Positions 56,624 through 64,000 of a stretch of 64,000 bases of DNA are shown piece by piece. Position numbers and translations under genes: made by a program. A model generated the notes under the pieces. It was not told the DNA's origin and ran no database searches. It saw nothing but the letters and a program-made list of their open reading frames with translations. How positions within the stretch are numbered: the stretch's first letter is position 1; every line of letters starts with the position of its first letter. The stretch is from Rhizobium grahamii (lineage in GTDB: Bacteria; Pseudomonadota; Alphaproteobacteria; Rhizobiales; Rhizobiaceae), in contig NZ_CP043498.1 in NCBI RefSeq assembly GCF_009498215.1, positions 806,001 to 870,000 on the forward strand, in the 5' to 3' direction.

Positions 56624-57846
56624 TTATGATCGGCCCTGTCGCGCTTCGAGTGCCGCGCAACCCCATACCACGCCGAACAGCAGATACACATGGCGCCAAT
56701 GGTCGATGTCGATGACGTTCCCAATCGCGGCGTGACCGAGAACGGCAATCCACCCGATCATCAGGTAGGGCTGCCAAGGGCGATCCCTAAGCAGGTTCTT
56801 GAAGCCGAGATAGAACGTCCAGCAGAGCATGCTCACGTAACTGATGAAGCCGAGCCAGCCGTAGGTGGTCAGCGACTTCAGCCAGATATTGTGCTCGTCT
56901 TCAGGGAAGATCGTGCCGAACACCATCGGCCCGATGCCGAGCGGACGCTCCATCATCATCGTAAAGCCGATCCGATGGCGGTCGAAACGGCCGAGGTGCT
57001 CACCATCGTACTGCTGCACGAGCTGCGCACGGGTCGAAAACAGGTCACTGACCTTTGGAAACTGCAGGGCGACCAACAGGGATGCCGTCATCATGCCGAT
57101 CGCGGCGAGCGAGAGGATGAGGATGCGCAGCCGAAACGCTCCGCTTCGCTCCTTCAGCATCATCACGAAGATTAGGAGAATGATCGTGAGAAGGAACAGG
57201 CCCCAGGCCGCGCGCGAGAAGGACAGGAAGACGCCGAGTGCCAAGATCAGCAGCGCGCCAGCCTTGATCGGCGCAGTCCGCAGCGATCCCGTCAGGATCC
57301 CATGCACGAGATAGAGGGAAGGGGAACGAGAAACGGGCCGAACACGTTAGGGTCCTGGAACGCTCCCTTGGCGCGATCATAGAGCGTGAAGACCTCGGCG
57401 CCGGGAAAGGCATGGAAATAGCCGAGGATCCCGAGCAGCGAGGTTATCACCGCGGCGATTGTCCAGGCATTGAAGATGAGCGGCAGGCGGCGGTGACTGT
57501 CCTCTATGATTGCGGCATAGAAGATCGAGGTCAGCGCCAGGAAGGTCGATACCGCGACATACATCGGTCCGTCGGCCAGGTCGCGCATCTGCGTCAGCGA
57601 CAGCATGCCGCCGACATTGAAGGTCAGAAGCAATGCCAGCAGTGGTGCCGTCGTCCGCGATATGCGCAGCCCGAGGATGAACCACAGACCGACGAGGCCC
57701 GCCATCCACAACTCATAGGGCGCCGGCTCGTTGATGACAAAACCTGACAGGAACACGCCAAAGCCGACCGCGGCGGACCCGATCAGGCGGAGTGTCGCTC
57801 TCTGCGGGTGAGCGACACGCGAATATGTCGCTTCGATCGCAGTCAA
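56624..57846 (-). pseudogene. Wzy-like polysaccharide polymerase (O-antigen ligase family) with a frameshift
   Basis: A polytopic membrane protein for polymerising surface-polysaccharide repeat units. It is split into two frames: 57,846-57,292 (helices such as IGSAAVGFGVFLSGFVI, ending AFQDPNVFGPFLVP) and about 57,320-56,624 (LVHGILTGSLRTAPIKAG, LGVFLSFSRAAWGLFL, MERPLGIGPMVFGTIFPEDE, which carries the ligase-type loop). The N-terminus would start with a TTG at 57846, overlapping the upstream stop as TTGA. One missing base near 57,313-57,325 would restore a single 407-residue protein, the normal size. Either a recent mutation or a sequence error. Confidence 0.85.
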
Positions 57847-59396
57847 TATGCGTTTTCCGTATTGAAGAGCCGGAAAGGCGTCAGGAACAGGATTTTCAGA
57901 TCGAACCACAGCGACCAGTTCTCGATGTAGTAGAGGTCGTATGCGGTACGGAACTTGATCTTGTCGTCGTTGTCGACCTCGCCGCGCCAGCCGTTGATCT
58001 GGGCCCAGCCGGTAACGCCGGGCTTGACGCGATGGCGCGCGAAATAGCCCTCGACGACGTCGCCGAACGCCCGGTCGCGTGCCTGGGCAAGCACGGCATG
58101 CGGGCGAGGGCCGACGAGCGACAGATCGCCCCTCAGGACGTTGAACAACTGGGGAAGCTCGTCGATCGAGGTCTTCCGGATGAAGCGGCCAACCGGCGTG
58201 ACGCGGGCGTCACCCTTGGTGACGGCGGCGCGTCCTGTCGGATCGCCCTGGTCCGCATACATGGAGCGGAACTTGAAGACGTTGATGACCTCATTGTTGA
58301 AGCCGTGACGCTTCTGCATGAAGAACACCGGGCCCTTCGACGTTGCCTTTATCGCGATGGCGGTACCGAGCATGATCGGCCAGAGCAGGCAGAGCGCGAA
58401 GATGGCGAAGAAGATGTCGAAGCAGCGCTTGGCAACCGAATCCCAGTCACGGATCGGCTTGTTGAAGATATCGAGCATCGGGATCGCGCCGATATGCGAG
58501 TAGGCACGCGGGCGAAAGCGAAGGCGATTGGCGTGCGCCGCCAGCCGAATGTCGAGCGGTAGAACCCAGAGCTTCTTGAGCAGCTGAAAGATTCGCGCCT
58601 CGGCGCTGAGCGGCAGCGCGATAATCAGCATGTCGAGGCGTGTGAGACGGGCGAACTCGACGAGCTCGGCCACTGTTCCGAGCTTGGGGTAGCCGGCCAC
58701 CATGATAGGCGAGCGCTTCTCGCCGCGATCATCGAAAATGCCGCAAATCCGGATATCGTTGTCCGGCTGCATCTCGAGCGAACGGATTAGCTCTTTCGCA
58801 GGCTCGCCACCTCCGACGATGACCGCGCGGCGCTCCATGATGCCGTTGCGCACCCAGTTGCGGATGCCGTAGGCAACGAGAAAGCGGCTCGCCAGCAGAA
58901 AGATCGCGCTCATCCCGAACCAGAGGCCATAGGCATCGACGTCAGGACGGCCCGCATTGCGTACCAGCACCATGGTCACGGCGGTGACGAAAAAGACGCC
59001 CATCCACACCCCGAGAATGCGAGGCAGGAGGCGTATTCTCGAGCGGAGTGCAGGAATGGAATAGGTATCGGCAGTCTGCAGTGCCAGCACCAGCAGCCCG
59101 GCAGCGAAGGCGCCTGAGAGCGCGCGCCCGGCAAAAGTCTCGTCAATGGCCGGCCAGATAAGGAAGGTTACCAGGGCGATCGCCAGCTGCGACAGGAACT
59201 CGAACAACCGCAATTGGCCGATGAGCATGACGGGAGAGTGCGTGCTTTCAGCGAACTGTTCCGCTATCTGTCGCGCATACTCGTTCAGCGGCTCGGCGGG
59301 GTGCGCATCATCGGCCGTGTTGCGTTGATTGACGTCGGAAACCTGTCTGCGCAACGCTTCCAGGTCGAACTGATCGTTCTTTTCTGCCTTATTCAT
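57843..59396 (-). CDS. Undecaprenyl-phosphate sugar phosphotransferase (WcaJ type)
   Basis: Starts the polysaccharide repeat unit by moving a hexose-1-phosphate to the lipid carrier undecaprenyl phosphate. 517 residues: about four N-terminal helices, a Rossmann-like CoA_binding_3 domain (VIVGGGEPAKELIRSL), another helix (IFFAIFALCLLWPIMLGTAI), then the bacterial sugar transferase catalytic domain (FKFRSMYAD, KTSIDELPQLFNVLRGDLSL, GWAQINGWRGE). UppE of Agrobacterium is of this type. ATG at 59396 is preferred to an upstream TTG. Confidence 0.93.
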   Translation of the reverse strand: MNKAEKNDQFDLEALRRQVSDVNQRNTADDAHPAEPLNEYARQIAEQFAESTHSPVMLIGQLRLFEFLSQLAIALVTFLIWPAIDETFAGRALSGAFAAGLLVLALQTADTYSIPALRSRIRLLPRILGVWMGVFFVTAVTMVLVRNAGRPDVDAYGLWFGMSAIFLLASRFLVAYGIRNWVRNGIMERRAVIVGGGEPAKELIRSLEMQPDNDIRICGIFDDRGEKRSPIMVAGYPKLGTVAELVEFARLTRLDMLIIALPLSAEARIFQLLKKLWVLPLDIRLAAHANRLRFRPRAYSHIGAIPMLDIFNKPIRDWDSVAKRCFDIFFAIFALCLLWPIMLGTAIAIKATSKGPVFFMQKRHGFNNEVINVFKFRSMYADQGDPTGRAAVTKGDARVTPVGRFIRKTSIDELPQLFNVLRGDLSLVGPRPHAVLAQARDRAFGDVVEGYFARHRVKPGVTGWAQINGWRGEVDNDDKIKFRTAYDLYYIENWSLWFDLKILFLTPFRLFNTENAY

Positions 59397-59453
59397 GAGG
59401 CCACCGCCAGTGATTGACCTCAAGTCAATAGCAGGAAGCCCCTAAGAAACGTT

Positions 59454-60623
59454 TTACGTCGCGCTGTCGGGCTTCTTGCGTCGCGGTTCTTCGAGCAACT
59501 CCTGGTACAGTTTCAGGACATCTTGCGCCATGACGGAGGCGGAGAAGACTTGCTTGATCTGGCTGACCGGGGGCATCGCTGTCTCGTGCCATCCGGGAAT
59601 GCTGACCGCCTCTGCCATCACGCGAGCGAGATCGTCCGAATTCTCCGGTTCGACGAGGGCAGGGCTGTCCTTGCCAAGCGCTTCGGGAATGCCGCCGACG
59701 CGGGTGGCGATGAGCGTTTTTCCTGCTGCCAGTCCTTCGAGCACGATGTAAGGCATAGCCTCCGCGCGCGATGGAACGACGAGATTTTGCGCCATCGCGA
59801 ATGCCTGCTGAACACGCATCGCCGGCAGCATGCCGATCCGCTTTCCAAGACCCCGTTCGATCATCATGTCGCGGTATCGATCCCGATCCGGCCCATCGCC
59901 GATCATCAGCGCTGACAGCGGCCTGCCGAGAATACGTTCCGCCTTCGCAAAGGCATCGACAAAAAGGTCGGGACCCTTAAGGTCCCGCAACATGCCGACA
60001 TAGATGTAATGGACCGCATCGGAGCGCGTCGGGATCAGTTCGAAGTCCCGGTCGGCAATACCGTTATAGATCAGCCGCGTCTTGGTTCGCGGTCGTCCGA
60101 TCCGCTTCGTGTAGGTGTCGCGCTCATAGTCGCAGATGAAGACCAGCGCGTCTGTCAGATATTCCTGCAGGCGCTCCATTCGAAGAACGAACTGGCCGAC
60201 GAGAGAGGAGCGCGAGTAATGCAGGCTCCCCCCATGGGCTGTATAGAGGCGGGCTACGCGATACCTGTTCACCCGCAGGGCTGAGCCGGCGATACGCGCG
60301 AGCACACCGCCTTTGGCGCCGTGTCCGTGCAGCACGTCCGGCCGCAAACTTTTGATCTTCTTGTAGCCGTCCCACATCACGGCCATGTCGGAGAAGCTGA
60401 TCGAGCGCCGGATCGGTACGCGCGTCAGGCCGAGCGACAGAAATGGGCGGATGTCGTCGAAAAGAGCTTCTTCGTGGTCGCCACCCGTCGAGCTGTCGCA
60501 GAGAATGCCGATCTCGTGGCCGGCCCTGCTGTGCTCCATGACCAGATCGCGAACGTGGCGGAAGATTCCGCCGACCGGCGACCTGAAGCAATGGATGATG
60601 CGGAGAGGGCGCTGGCTGCTCAT
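59454..60623 (-). CDS. GT4-family glycosyltransferase
   Basis: Adds a sugar from a nucleotide donor to the growing repeat unit. 389 residues in the GT-B fold: N-terminal acceptor domain (FRSPVGGIFRHVRDLVMEHS, VLHGHGAKGGVLARIAG), then the donor domain with YVGMLRDLKGPDLFVDAFA and the E-x7-E motif in VPSRAEAMPYIVLEGLAAGK. Short spacings to wza-like (5 bases) and the initiating transferase (57 bases) place it in the same operon. Confidence 0.93.
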   Translation of the reverse strand: MSSQRPLRIIHCFRSPVGGIFRHVRDLVMEHSRAGHEIGILCDSSTGGDHEEALFDDIRPFLSLGLTRVPIRRSISFSDMAVMWDGYKKIKSLRPDVLHGHGAKGGVLARIAGSALRVNRYRVARLYTAHGGSLHYSRSSLVGQFVLRMERLQEYLTDALVFICDYERDTYTKRIGRPRTKTRLIYNGIADRDFELIPTRSDAVHYIYVGMLRDLKGPDLFVDAFAKAERILGRPLSALMIGDGPDRDRYRDMMIERGLGKRIGMLPAMRVQQAFAMAQNLVVPSRAEAMPYIVLEGLAAGKTLIATRVGGIPEALGKDSPALVEPENSDDLARVMAEAVSIPGWHETAMPPVSQIKQVFSASVMAQDVLKLYQELLEEPRRKKPDSAT

Positions 60624-60628
60624 GCCGC

Positions 60629-61204
60629 TCAGAACAGTCGCTCGCGGACGTAAATCGTATCACCGGCCACAATCGCGGAAGAGATGTTGACGCGGCCGGT
60701 AATAACCTGGCCGTTGATCTTCCTTGTCACGTCGACGGCGCCCTGATTGGCTCTGGCGGTAAAACCGCCGGCGACGGCGACGGCGTTCTGAACCGTCATC
60801 CCGGGAACGTAGGCATACTGACCGGATTGTCCGACTTCACCCATGATGAAGACCGAGCGGTAGCGGTCGACGTCGATTGTGACGTCAGGATCGCGCAGAT
60901 AGCCCTGCTTGAGTTTCTGGGCGATTTGACCCGACAATTGCTGCAGCGTGCGACCACGCGCGGCAACCTGGCCGACGAGCGGGAAGGCAATGTAGCCGGC
61001 CTGGTCGATCGTATAGGTGTTCGTCATGCTTGGCTGGTCGAAGACCGTGATACGCAGGCGGTCACCGCTATCGAGCGAATAGGGCTGAATGGTCGCCTCG
61101 TTGAAGGCTCTCGGCGCCGGCTTGTAGCTGTTGCAGCCGCTGAGGATCGCTGCCATAGCGGCAACGCTCAAGGCCATTACTAACTTGGTCTGGGCGACAC
61201 GCAT
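60629..61204 (-). CDS. Wza/ExoF-like polysaccharide export lipoprotein
   Basis: Outer-membrane or periplasmic export component for surface polysaccharide. 191 residues: signal peptide with lipobox LSGC near residue 24, Poly_export domain (YSLDSGDRLRITVFDQPSMT), then SLBB strands (GAVDVTRKINGQVITGR and VAGDTIYVRERLF). At this length it is a short version lacking the extra domains of E. coli Wza, like ExoF/UppC of rhizobia. It is divergent from the wzc-like gene. Confidence 0.92.
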   Translation of the reverse strand: MRVAQTKLVMALSVAAMAAILSGCNSYKPAPRAFNEATIQPYSLDSGDRLRITVFDQPSMTNTYTIDQAGYIAFPLVGQVAARGRTLQQLSGQIAQKLKQGYLRDPDVTIDVDRYRSVFIMGEVGQSGQYAYVPGMTVQNAVAVAGGFTARANQGAVDVTRKINGQVITGRVNISSAIVAGDTIYVRERLF

Positions 61205-61393
61205 CCGCAATGCTCACAGGAAATGAAAGTGTTCCCTGTCGTTATCGATCCGTTAGGGTTAATAGCCGGTAAAGACCGCAACTTTTTCCGTTTTGAACGC
61301 CTCTACTCAAGCATCGGAGCCACGCGGCCGCATTAACTGTTGCGTTACTATACTCATTTACTCTCGCGTCACCTTTGTTCTTGGAGTGAGAGC

Positions 61394-63541
61394 ATGTCCG
61401 GCGTAAGTGGTCATGAGGATGTCGATATCGATCTTGGGCAGTTGGTTCGTGCCGTTTGGGCACGCCGACTGAAGGTCGTGACCATCACGTTATTGGGGGC
61501 AGGGGTCGCCTTCGCCGGTGCGAAGATGATGTCGCCGAAGTACCGCAGCGAAACGCGCATTCTGATCGAGCCGCGCGCGCCGGCCTTCGCCAATGCCCAG
61601 ACAAACGACGCCGGCGCTAGCCCGCTTCTCGACGAACTGAACATCGCCAGCCAGGTCCAGCTGTTGCAATCCGCCGACCTGATCAAGCAGGTTATCAACA
61701 GCCAGAAGCTCTACGACCTGCCCGAATTCGATGCTGCTGCGAGCGGCTCGGCCTTTAGCGATCTGCTCGTCGCACTGCATCTGAAGAAGAGCCCGCTGGA
61801 GAGCCCGCCGGAAGAGCGCATCATCGACGCCTTCACCGAGCGGCTGCAGGTCTATCAGGTGCCGGGTTCGCGCGTCATCGGCATAACCTTCACCTCCAAG
61901 GATCCGCGGCTCGCCGCCCAGATCCCGAATGCGATGGCGGCGGTCTATCTCTCCAAGCAGAGCGGTGCAAAGCTTGCATCCAACTCGGAAGCCACCCGCT
62001 GGCTCGAGCCGGAGATCGAAACGCTTCGCCAGAAAGTCAGCGATGCCGAGCAGAAGGTTGCCGAGTATCGCGCCGAACACGATCTCTTGCCGACAAACGG
62101 CGGCAGCAATTTTCCGACACAGCAGCTGAACGACATCTCCGCGGAACTCACCCGCGTTCGCGGCGAAAGAGCCAATGCCGAGGCACGGTCGCAGGCCGTG
62201 CGCAACGCGCTTTCCTCGGGCGAGGCGTCGGACACGCTGCAGGATATAATGTCGTCGCAGTCGATCCAGCGTCTGAAGGGTACTGAATCCGCGTTGCAGT
62301 CGCAGATCTCCGATCTCCAGACGACGCTCCTCAGCAATCATCCGCGCTTGCGGAGCCTGAGGGCTCAGCTCACCGACATCAAGGCGCAGATCCGCGAAGA
62401 GACCCAGAAGATCCTCGCAAGCATCGAGAATGAAGCAAAGGTTGCCTCGCTGCGCCAGAAGGAACTCGAGCAGCAGTCCGACAGGTTGAAGGCAAGCAGC
62501 GCCCAGGCAGGAACGGATGAGGTTGGCTTGAACGCTCTGCAGCGTGAAGCCGCCGCGCAGCGCCAGTTGCTGGAAACCTACCTTGCGCGTTACCGCGAGG
62601 CCGCTTCCCGTTCCGATAAGAATTCGAGCCCGGCCGATGCGCGCATCGTCTCGAACGCGATCCAGCCTGTCGATCCCTATTTCCCCAAGGTCGTACCGAT
62701 CGTCACCGTCGTCGCGCTCGCGACACTCATCGTAACCTCGATTGCGATCATGCTCGCCGAACTCTTCAGTGGTCGTGCACTGCGGCCGGTTTCCCGTGCC
62801 GTCGAGATCGAACAGGAAGTGATTGAAGAAGTGGTCGTACCGGAGCAGCCAAGGCGTACACCTACGCCAAGCATGCTGGCGGTTTCCGAAGACGAGGCAC
62901 CTTCGGAAGCGGTCGTCGAGCCAGAAAACGAGCCGCAGGGAGAAGAGGAGAACGAGTTCTCTGTCACGGCAGTCGCCGATTATCTGATCGAGAGCCGCGC
63001 ACAGCTGGCGATCGCCATCTCGCCGACAGGCGACGATGGCTCGGCCGCAACCGTCGCCCTTGCACGCCGCCTGGCCATCGTCGGCTCGCGGGTTGTTCTT
63101 CTCGATATGACTGGTTCCGGATACCCGACCCGCCTCATGGCCGAGAATGATGAGGCGCTTGGCGTCACCGACCTGCTCTGCGGCGAGGCCGCTTTCGGCG
63201 AAACCATCCACAGCGATCGCCTGACCGATGCTCATTTGATCCCGCAGGGGATGAGCGATATGCGCCAGGCCATGCGCGGTGCGGATCGCTTGAGCCTGCT
63301 GCTCGACGCGCTGTCATCCGCTTACGACCTCGTTGTCGTCGAATGTGGCGCTGCCAACGTTGCCGCGGTGTCGCGTTTGACCCGCAGCAAGGATGTCGAG
63401 ATCATTCTCTCGATGCCTGAGATCGTCGAGGCCGAATTCCTGGCCGCGATGACGGATTTCGAGGAAGCCGGCTATCATCGTGTGCTGCTGATGAGCGGCG
63501 GCGAGGCGGAAATCTTCCCGGAATCGCGCGAGGCTGCCTGA
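61394..63541 (+). CDS. Wzc/ExoP-like polysaccharide co-polymerase with degenerate kinase domain
   Basis: Controls chain length and export of the polysaccharide. 715 residues: N-terminal Wzz domain with a helix (VVTITLLGAGVAFAGAKM), periplasmic coiled coil (about 210-410), second helix near residue 440-465 (VVPIVTVVALATLIVTSIAI), acidic linker, then a BY-kinase-like domain. The kinase P-loop is degenerate (SPTGDDGSAATVALA, with no Lys-Ser), the Walker A' LLDMTGS has lost its usual sequence, and there is no C-terminal tyrosine cluster, so kinase activity is unlikely. GGAG-type site supports ATG at 61394. Confidence 0.9.
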   Translation: MSGVSGHEDVDIDLGQLVRAVWARRLKVVTITLLGAGVAFAGAKMMSPKYRSETRILIEPRAPAFANAQTNDAGASPLLDELNIASQVQLLQSADLIKQVINSQKLYDLPEFDAAASGSAFSDLLVALHLKKSPLESPPEERIIDAFTERLQVYQVPGSRVIGITFTSKDPRLAAQIPNAMAAVYLSKQSGAKLASNSEATRWLEPEIETLRQKVSDAEQKVAEYRAEHDLLPTNGGSNFPTQQLNDISAELTRVRGERANAEARSQAVRNALSSGEASDTLQDIMSSQSIQRLKGTESALQSQISDLQTTLLSNHPRLRSLRAQLTDIKAQIREETQKILASIENEAKVASLRQKELEQQSDRLKASSAQAGTDEVGLNALQREAAAQRQLLETYLARYREAASRSDKNSSPADARIVSNAIQPVDPYFPKVVPIVTVVALATLIVTSIAIMLAELFSGRALRPVSRAVEIEQEVIEEVVVPEQPRRTPTPSMLAVSEDEAPSEAVVEPENEPQGEEENEFSVTAVADYLIESRAQLAIAISPTGDDGSAATVALARRLAIVGSRVVLLDMTGSGYPTRLMAENDEALGVTDLLCGEAAFGETIHSDRLTDAHLIPQGMSDMRQAMRGADRLSLLLDALSSAYDLVVVECGAANVAAVSRLTRSKDVEIILSMPEIVEAEFLAAMTDFEEAGYHRVLLMSGGEAEIFPESREAA

Positions 63542-64000
63542 TCAGGCGAACCGACGCATCCGCTGCGCGACCTTGTAGAGCCGCGGATGCGACTTCACGA
63601 ACGCCTTGCCTCTGGTGATGGTCCGGTGAAACAGCCCCATTGCCGCGCCGCGAGCGTTTAGCGGCAGAACCACGTCGTAATGTGCCGTCTCTTCCGGCGC
63701 CCAGGAGCGCTTGTAGCTCTGGTCGCCGAGGCCGAAGTCGAACAGACTGACGCCGTGATCCTGCTGCCGCTGGATCATTTGCCAGAAGAGGAATTCGCCG
63801 GGGCTGGCATCCGCCGCGATCGTCTCGTCAATTGAGCTGAACTGGCAGATGACGTGATCGCCCTTGCGCGAGATTCCGGCGAGCGCCGCGATATGCCCCT
63901 CATGCTCGCCTTTCAGCCGGATCGCATGCATCTCGAGGCTGAAGGCCGGAATGGCAGGATCACGAGCGTCGATCGCGCCGTGCAGGAATTGCTTGGTTTC
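63542..64000 (-). CDS. GNAT/BioF2-like acyltransferase, C-terminal part (cut by window edge)
   Basis: The frame is open from the window end at 64,000, so the 5' part is missing. The visible 152 residues carry the C-terminal half of a BioF2-like/FemAB-type GNAT (PF13480): LKGEHEGHIAALAGISRKGD, ADASPGEFLFWQMIQ and LFDFGLGDQSYKRSW, then a positively charged tail. In polysaccharide clusters such proteins acylate sugars. It is convergent with the wzc-like gene, with the two stop codons adjacent. Confidence 0.85.
   Translation of the reverse strand, partial: ETKQFLHGAIDARDPAIPAFSLEMHAIRLKGEHEGHIAALAGISRKGDHVICQFSSIDETIAADASPGEFLFWQMIQRQQDHGVSLFDFGLGDQSYKRSWAPEETAHYDVVLPLNARGAAMGLFHRTITRGKAFVKSHPRLYKVAQRMRRFA

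Overview
The window is alphaproteobacterial and most likely from the Rhizobiaceae (Sinorhizobium/Ensifer or a close relative). The evidence is gene content and order: aspS, parC, Bpt-type leucyltransferase, Mg-type hemB, the ldtR/ldtP pair, glyA-nrdR-ribD-ribE-ribH-nusB, a proton pyrophosphatase, plsX-fabH-ihfA-merR, and a unipolar-polysaccharide-like locus. The species is an inference; the family-level placement is fairly secure.

Bases 1-28,440 are conserved core chromosome. They hold translation and topology genes (aspS, parC), haem synthesis (hemB), cell-wall remodelling (ldtR, ldtP), one-carbon and nucleotide control (glyA, nrdR), riboflavin synthesis (ribD, ribE and a frameshifted ribH), nusB, hppA, envelope genes (bamE, a YceD-like protein, plsX, fabH) and ihfA. 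Several convergent gene pairs are separated by clear intrinsic terminators.

Bases 28,767-53,877 are a genomic island of about 25 kb inserted inside a tRNA-Pro(GGG) gene. The 5' part of the resident tRNA lies at 28,710-28,766 and its 3' end at 53,878-53,901. They share only GTTC, and imperfect inverted repeats start exactly one base inside both junctions. The island carries its own complete tRNA-Pro(GGG) with a terminator beside the left junction, so it breaks the host tRNA and supplies a replacement. Next to it is a tightly overlapping four-gene recombination operon: three large tyrosine recombinases or relatives plus a small DNA-binding-like protein. This matches the ginABCD module of GInt islands.

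The island cargo looks like a defence and stress collection. It holds an extra folD; a coupled operon encoding an MBL-fold hydrolase, a four-helix membrane protein and a HEPN-motif protein; a Septu-like ATPase/HNH pair; an operon with a PD-(D/E)XK-like nuclease and two diverged paralogous small proteins; and a phosphoesterase, FtsH-like soluble AAA protease and DUF6634 gene set divergent from a double-HTH regulator. Among these are decayed fragments: a nitroreductase without a normal start, a FadB-type protein without its hydratase domain, an alcohol-dehydrogenase-like tail and a recombinase-like fragment.

Bases 53,990-64,000 return to core chromosome. They hold a membrane diguanylate cyclase, several small rhizobial genes, and a surface-polysaccharide cluster (Wzy-like polymerase with a frameshift, WcaJ-type initiating transferase, GT4 glycosyltransferase, Wza-like export lipoprotein, Wzc-like co-polymerase with a degenerate kinase domain, GNAT acyltransferase). 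The cluster resembles the Agrobacterium/Sinorhizobium unipolar polysaccharide locus.

Three core genes (ribH, the polymerase and an EamA transporter) are disrupted. This reflects either real decay or sequence errors, and ribH is the one that most needs checking.
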